A stretch of 49,091 bases of DNA from contig JAFTUS010000085.1 of NCBI GenBank assembly GCA_017466125.1, positions 1 through 49,091 on the forward strand, written 5' to 3'. The notes beneath the pieces were generated by a model, which had not been told where the DNA came from, searched no databases, and saw only the letters and a list, made by a program, of their open reading frames with translations. Origin of the DNA: Lentisphaeria bacterium (lineage in GTDB: Bacteria; Verrucomicrobiota; Lentisphaeria; Victivallales; Victivallaceae). Position 1 is the stretch's first letter, and every line of letters starts with the position of its first letter. Both the position numbers and the translations under genes were made by a program. Below are positions 44,822-49,091 of this stretch, one piece after another.

Positions 44822-45642
44822 CGCTTCACCTCCAGATAGAAATGGGCCTGTAAAGCATAGCGCACCTGACGGACATCGTGAACACGCAATATACGCACCC
44901 CGTGATCCGCCAGAAACAATGCGGCGGCAATGGTGGAGCCGAGCCGTTTTTCCGGTATCTCCTCTCCGGAGAGCGCACCGAGAAAGGATTTGCGGGAAAT
45001 TCCGGCAAGCACCGTACCGTATCCGCAGAAAGTGCCGATATTGCGCAGCAGTTCCCAATCCTGTTCTGCTGTTTTGGCGAAACCGAAATTGGGATCGAGA
45101 ATGATCTGTTTCACTCCGGCGGCAGCGGCTCGGTCGCGGGCGGCAAGCAGTTCAGCAAGCACGGCATCCGTGACATTGCCGTTGTAATCGCAGAGTTGTC
45201 TCATATTTTCGGGAGTTCCCCGGGAGTGAGCCAAAATCAGCGGAATCTGACTTGCGGCGGCGACCTCCGTCATTTTCTCATCGAAACGGAGCATGGAAAC
45301 ATCGTTGAGGACATCCGCCCCGGCATCCAGAGCGGCTTTTGCCACTTCACTCTTGCGGGTATCGATGCTGATGATGCACTCCGGGCGGAGGCGTTTCAGT
45401 TCACGGATGACCGGAACGACCCTCTGACACTCCTCTTTTTCCGGCACGACAGCGGCACCGGGGCGGGTGGATTCCCCCCCGATATCCAGCATATCTGCGC
45501 CGTCATCCAGCAGAGCCAGAGCGCGGTCAACGGCGGTCGCCGCCGCCGAGGAACTTCCTTCGCTGAAGGAGTCCCCGGTAGCATTGACGATGCCCATGAC
45601 CAGCGTTTTTTTTCCGCTGAAAAGAGTGTCCGCTATGTTCAT
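44818..45642 (-). CDS. folP: Dihydropteroate synthase
   Basis: 274 residues. It joins p-aminobenzoate with hydroxymethyl-dihydropterin pyrophosphate in folate synthesis and is the sulfonamide target. Motifs: GIVNATGDSFSEG (usual form GILNVTPDSFSDGG; here Ala-Thr-Gly in place of Val-Thr-Pro), DIGGESTRPGA, IDTRKSEVAKAAL, LNDVS, ILDPNFGFAKT, GISRKSFLG and RVHDV. GAGGAA lies before the ATG, 6 bases after gyrA. The stop overlaps the cdaA start by 4 bases. The change in the first loop is worth noting but the rest of the site looks intact. Confidence 0.95.
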   Translation of the reverse strand: MNIADTLFSGKKTLVMGIVNATGDSFSEGSSSAAATAVDRALALLDDGADMLDIGGESTRPGAAVVPEKEECQRVVPVIRELKRLRPECIISIDTRKSEVAKAALDAGADVLNDVSMLRFDEKMTEVAAASQIPLILAHSRGTPENMRQLCDYNGNVTDAVLAELLAARDRAAAAGVKQIILDPNFGFAKTAEQDWELLRNIGTFCGYGTVLAGISRKSFLGALSGEEIPEKRLGSTIAAALFLADHGVRILRVHDVRQVRYALQAHFYLEVKR

Positions 45643-45648
45643 GGAAGA

Positions 45649-48303
45649 TTATTCCTCTGTTTCCTCTGCACCTGCGTCGGCGGCAGTTTCCGCTTCGGCG
45701 GCGGGGGCTTGAGCCTCAAGGGCCTCTGTGCGGGCGGCGAGGAACTCTTCTTCGCTGATCGCGTTGGATTCCACTTCGACCTTGACCAGACGGGCAGCAC
45801 CGGTGATACGGTCGCCGTCGTTGAGGTTCATGATGCGCACGCCCTTGGAGGCGCGGCCGACCAGACGGATCTCGGAGGCGGGAATACGCACAAGCTGTCC
45901 GCGTTCGGTGGTAAGGAGGATCTCATCGTCATTTTTGATCTGAACGACAGAGAGAACCTCTTCGCCTTCACGCAATTTGATATTGACCACACCCTTTGCG
46001 CCGCGGCGGGTCTTGCGGTAGCCGCTGACGTAGGAGCGTTTGCCCATGCCGCCGGTGGTGACGACCAGCACTTCGGGGCCGGAACCGACCACAGGTGCTT
46101 CGTCATCGACTTCGACTTCCATTTCAACGGATTCGGATTCATCGTCTTCGGAAGCCTCTTCATAGAGTTGTTCCCGGATGACTTCGAGACTGACGACATC
46201 GTCGTTTTCGAGTTTGAAGCGCATACCGGTCACACCGCGTGCGGTACGTCCCATGGGACGGATCTCTTCATCGGTCTGGTCGAAACGGCACGCCATGCCC
46301 ATACGGGTGGAGAGCAGGATCTCATTGCCGTTTTCGCTCAAACCGGCACCGATAAGGTCGTCATCTTCTTCGATGACCAGAGCGCGGAGACCGACCCGGC
46401 GGAGGTTCTTGAAGAGGGCCAGTTCGGACTTCTTGATATAGCCGCGGCGGGAGGCGAGAACGATATATTTGTTGGGGTCTTCAAAGTCCTCCTGCGAAAC
46501 GGTCAGCATGGCGCAGATCTTTTCGCCCGGTTCGACTTTGATCATATTGATGATCGCCTTGCCTTTGCCGGTACGGGAGCCTTCGGGGATCTCGTAGACA
46601 TTGAGCCAGTACATGAAGCCGCGATCGGTGAAGAAGAAGATCAAATCGTGGCTGTGCGCATTGAAGAGATGCTCCACATGATCCTCTTCTTTGGTTTCCA
46701 TGGCGATGATGCCCTTGCCGCCGCGATGCTGCATACGGTAGGTATCTGCGGGGACCCGCTTGATGTAACCGGTGTTGGAAACTGTGATAACGCAGCTGTG
46801 GCGGGGGATCAGATCAGCGATATTGAGGTCGCTGTCATCGGTCGTGATCTCGGTACGGCGGGGATCGGCGTACTTTTCTTTGATCTGGAGGAGTTCCTCC
46901 TTGATGATGCCCAGACGCATATCGCGGCTGGCGATCACACTGCGCAGATAGTCGATGCGGACACGCAGTTCTTCGTACTCCTCTTTGAGGGCATCGACGG
47001 ACATGCCGGTCAACTGGTAGAGGCGCATTTCAAGGATCGCATCCGCCTGAACCTTGGTGAATTCATATTTGGCGATCAGGGCGGCGGCGGCATCGGCACG
47101 GGTGCGGGACTCGCGGATGATCTTCACCACATCGTCCAGATTGGCGAGGGCCTTCATGAAGCCTTCGAGGATATGGGCGCGGGCTTCGGCTTTTTTGAGT
47201 TCAAACTGACTGCGGCGCAGCACCACTTCCAGACGGTGGTCGATGTAGGCTTGCAGCACTTGAGCGAGGTTCATGGTGCGGGGGCGGTTGTGATCGACCA
47301 CCAGCATGGTGCAGCCCATGACGGTCTCCATCATAGTCATACTGTAAAGCTGGTTCAGCACGACGGATGCCATGGAGCCGCGTTTGATTTCGATGACGAC
47401 CCGCAGACCGGTACGTTTACTGGACTCGTCGCGCAGGGCGGAAATACCGGTGATGCGCTTATCGGTCACAAGTTCGGCGATTTTTTTGACGAGGGTCTCT
47501 TTGCAGACGGCGAAGGGGATCTCGGTAACGATGATCTGTTCTTTGCCGTCCTTTTCGATGATGTCAGCTTTGGCGCGGATCTTGACGCTGCCGCGGCCGG
47601 TCTGATAGAACTGGCGCAGAGAGTAGCGTCCGCGGATGATGCCTCCGGTGGGGAAGTCCGGACCGGGGAGATATTCCATAAGTTCATCCACTGTTGCCTT
47701 CGGATTATCGAGCAGACAGACGGTCGCATCGATGACTTCGCCGAGGTTGTGGGTGGGGATGCTGGTCGCCATACCGACACCGATACCGGTGGAACCGTTG
47801 ACCAGCAGTTGCGGAAAACTGGCGGGCAGCACTTCGGGTTCGACTTCGGACTCATCGAAGTTCGGAATCATATTGACGGTATCTTTTTCGAGATCGGCGA
47901 GCAGTTCTTCGCCGAGGCGTTCCATACGGCATTCGGTATAACGGCTGGCGGCGGCGGGGTCGCCGTCGATATTGCCGAAGTTCCCCTGACCTTCCACCAG
48001 CGGGCAGCGCATGGAGAAGTCCTGTGCCAGACGCACCAGGGCGTCATAGATGGCGGAGTCGCCGTGGGGGTGATATTTACCCATGACTTCGCCGACCACG
48101 CGGGCGCATTTCACGGTCGGGTGGGATTTGCTCAATCCCAACTGGCGCATGCCGTAGAGGATACGGCGGTTCACCGGTTTCAGGCCGTCACGCACATCGG
48201 GGATGGCGCGGCCGACGTTGACGCTCAAAGAATACTGCAAATACGCAGTATGCATGATGTCGTCGATGTTCACCGGAATGTCTCTGTGTTCCAAATCACT
48301 CAT
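45649..48303 (-). CDS. gyrA: DNA gyrase subunit A
   Basis: 884 residues. It cuts and rejoins DNA in gyrase. The catalytic Tyr122 (SRYTECRM) and the quinolone-region residues Ser83 and Asp87 ([10 protein letters not shown]) have the E. coli numbering and unmutated form. The GyrA box is QHRGGKG. The six-bladed C-terminal domain is followed by an acidic/Ala-rich tail (last 30 residues), and an acidic insert ([21 protein letters not shown]) lies in the C-terminal domain. AGGAA precedes the ATG. It heads the gyrA-folP-cdaA-ybbR operon, an unusual partner set. Confidence 0.98.
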   Translation of the reverse strand: MSDLEHRDIPVNIDDIMHTAYLQYSLSVNVGRAIPDVRDGLKPVNRRILYGMRQLGLSKSHPTVKCARVVGEVMGKYHPHGDSAIYDALVRLAQDFSMRCPLVEGQGNFGNIDGDPAAASRYTECRMERLGEELLADLEKDTVNMIPNFDESEVEPEVLPASFPQLLVNGSTGIGVGMATSIPTHNLGEVIDATVCLLDNPKATVDELMEYLPGPDFPTGGIIRGRYSLRQFYQTGRGSVKIRAKADIIEKDGKEQIIVTEIPFAVCKETLVKKIAELVTDKRITGISALRDESSKRTGLRVVIEIKRGSMASVVLNQLYSMTMMETVMGCTMLVVDHNRPRTMNLAQVLQAYIDHRLEVVLRRSQFELKKAEARAHILEGFMKALANLDDVVKIIRESRTRADAAAALIAKYEFTKVQADAILEMRLYQLTGMSVDALKEEYEELRVRIDYLRSVIASRDMRLGIIKEELLQIKEKYADPRRTEITTDDSDLNIADLIPRHSCVITVSNTGYIKRVPADTYRMQHRGGKGIIAMETKEEDHVEHLFNAHSHDLIFFFTDRGFMYWLNVYEIPEGSRTGKGKAIINMIKVEPGEKICAMLTVSQEDFEDPNKYIVLASRRGYIKKSELALFKNLRRVGLRALVIEEDDDLIGAGLSENGNEILLSTRMGMACRFDQTDEEIRPMGRTARGVTGMRFKLENDDVVSLEVIREQLYEEASEDDESESVEMEVEVDDEAPVVGSGPEVLVVTTGGMGKRSYVSGYRKTRRGAKGVVNIKLREGEEVLSVVQIKNDDEILLTTERGQLVRIPASEIRLVGRASKGVRIMNLNDGDRITGAARLVKVEVESNAISEEEFLAARTEALEAQAPAAEAETAADAGAEETEE

Positions 48304-48584
48304 AAGTCGTTCCTGTTTTTGAAGTTTTGCAACTTCTGTTTTATGTTAATTTTTCTGAATTTCAATTTTCAGCGCATTTTGCGCCGTCTTATAAAAAAAC
48401 AATTGTGGTAATATATCACAACCTTTCGCGTTTAGCAAGCCTCCAAACGCCCTTAAACGAAAAAAGTAGTGATTTTTTTGCAGAATTATTCGTGCGCATG
48501 TACGCGCGCGAGAAAAACGGCACAAGAAAGCACGGAAATGCTCTTGAACGCTTTTCAAAAAGGCTCTGTGCTGAACATTGATTG
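48304..48584. other. Region upstream of gyrA
   Basis: About 280 bases of A/T-rich sequence with the gyrA promoter candidate. An 84-codon open frame at 48327-48581 has no binding site and no protein-like composition. Nothing else is seen. Confidence 0.6.
48410..48438 (-). promoter_or_regulatory. Putative promoter of the gyrA operon
   Basis: TTGCTA, 17 bases, then TATATT preceded by TGA (extended -10) on the minus strand, 106 bases before the ATG. TTGTGATATATTACCACAA, a loose inverted repeat, covers the -10. Confidence 0.5.
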
Positions 48585-48992
48585 AAAGGCTTTGTACGAA
48601 ACGTTGACTGATTTTACTGGGGCTTTGGGATGCGCTGTACGCTCAACGCCCCGATAAAATATGCTGCGCGCGGATTTTTTTAAGCCCACAGAGGCTTCGG
48701 AGTACGCTGTACGCTCAAAGCCCCGGAGGCTCGAGAGCCCCGGAGGGGCGACAGCCGACCACTACCGAGGCCGACGTTCGGCCGCCGTACGCTCAACGCC
48801 CCGATAAAATATGCTCCGCACTTTTATCGGGGCATCGCTCCCGGCGAGAGGTATTGCCGCGTTGCGGCAATGTTGACGCTTCGCTTGTACTTTCGCCGCC
48901 ATTTTAAGGCGGCGACCAACGTTCCGCCGTTGGATCACGTCCGGGTGCGACCCGGAGCGGGGTGCGCGCTTCGCGCGGTTTGTTTATTTTAT
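48585..48992 (+). repeat. Mosaic structured repeat R, composite copy R8
   Basis: Leader GGCTTTGTACGAAACGTTGACTG, a short module ending GCGCGCGGATTTTTTT (48665-48681), a CTCGAG-type block, and the full stem-loop core. Here the fourth and fifth stems read CCAACG/CGTTGG and CCGGGT/ACCCGG, both changed on both sides relative to R5. The terminal hairpin GCGCGCTTCGCGCGG lies 15-20 bases from the stop codon of the partial gene at 48997. Confidence 0.88.
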
Positions 48993-48996
48993 TTTT

Positions 48997-49091
48997 TTAT
49001 TTTATGTTTGCCTGTTCGCGGAACCAGCGGGCAGCCGGAACAACCCAGTCCGCAACCGCATGCCCCGTCCGCCAAATACCATACCCGTGTC
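48997..49091 (-). CDS. C-terminal end of a probable alpha/beta hydrolase (partial)
   Basis: The gene enters from the right edge; only the last 30 residues are in the window, in the frame HGYGIWRTGHAVADW followed by VVPAARWFREQANIK. The HGYG opening and an amphipathic last helix resemble the catalytic-His end of acetyl-xylan-esterase-like hydrolases (GGHGFG type). Two other frames are open over part of the stretch, but only this one has protein-like composition. Its stop TAA faces the T-run end of R8, as other genes in the window do with R copies. Confidence 0.45.
   Translation of the reverse strand, partial: HGYGIWRTGHAVADWVVPAARWFREQANIK

Noticed and set aside
44878..48411. An 1177-codon open frame on the plus strand opposite gyrA, folP and cdaA
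   Set aside because: It mirrors the codon pattern of the real minus-strand genes. The proteins on the minus strand carry clear catalytic motifs, and the plus-strand product has Gly/Asp/Phe-rich composition with no motif.
48327..48581. 84-codon frame upstream of gyrA
   Set aside because: No ribosome-binding site, it runs through the gyrA promoter region, and its composition is not protein-like.
48585..48992. R elements as a CRISPR array, MITE or insertion sequence
   Set aside because: There are no regularly spaced identical repeats, no terminal inverted repeats, no target duplications and no transposase gene.

Overview
The window reads like a chromosomal segment of a Gram-negative member of the PVC superphylum, most likely Lentisphaerota (Victivallis-like). 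The basis is indirect: a V-type ATPase operon carrying the DUF2764 gene as in Chlamydiae and spirochaetes, an IleS of the eukaryote-like class, very long sodium:solute symporters, planctomycete/lentisphaera-style ExbB/ExbD plus TPR operons, and compact housekeeping genes. The phylum call is inference; no rRNA is present. No prophage, transposase, integrase or CRISPR array is seen.

Layout. 1-1330: a bile-acid/sodium symporter-like gene behind two identical tRNA-Asp genes. 1591-4081: gap and pgk, each closed by a strong intrinsic terminator. 4179-9084: V-ATPase operon E, DUF2764, A, B, D. 9085-9554: nested hairpin repeats. 9555-13404: an AraC regulator divergent from a xylose-isomerase-like gene and xylB. 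13541-14632: a ferredoxin-like aldo/keto reductase. 15010-20392 (minus): tRNA-Lys, rpmB, a 40-residue symporter accessory protein, a sodium:solute symporter and ileS. 20793-23244 (minus): alkaline phosphatase and a YibE/F-like membrane protein. 23379-24679: nth and a DUF374 acyltransferase, then a convergent small lipoprotein. 25205-27487: a second, very long sodium:solute symporter. 27775-31087: a BI-1 family protein, a small anchored protein, and two nucleotide-sugar SDR enzymes (one is UDP-glucuronate decarboxylase). 31409-39249 (minus): gyrB, recA, a TPR protein, exbB, exbD and an SNase-like nuclease. 39395-40021: a dolichol/phytol kinase-like gene. 40521-48303 (minus): gyrA, folP, cdaA, ybbR/cdaR-like, a PpiD/SurA-like chaperone and speD. 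48997-49091: the tail of a probable alpha/beta hydrolase.

The most unusual content is intergenic. A mosaic family of structured repeats (copies R1-R8: 153, 10533, 13405, 14685, 20511, 31137, 40047 and 48585) is built from several stem-loops and usually ends in a GCGCG hairpin plus a T-run. Comparing copies by eye shows compensatory base changes in at least four stems, so structure rather than sequence appears to be conserved. In R3-R8 the T-run end sits next to the stop codon of a gene that reads into the element. A second hairpin family (1-131 and 9431-9550) also shows a compensated pair. I know of no named family that matches these; they are the best candidates here for an undescribed element.
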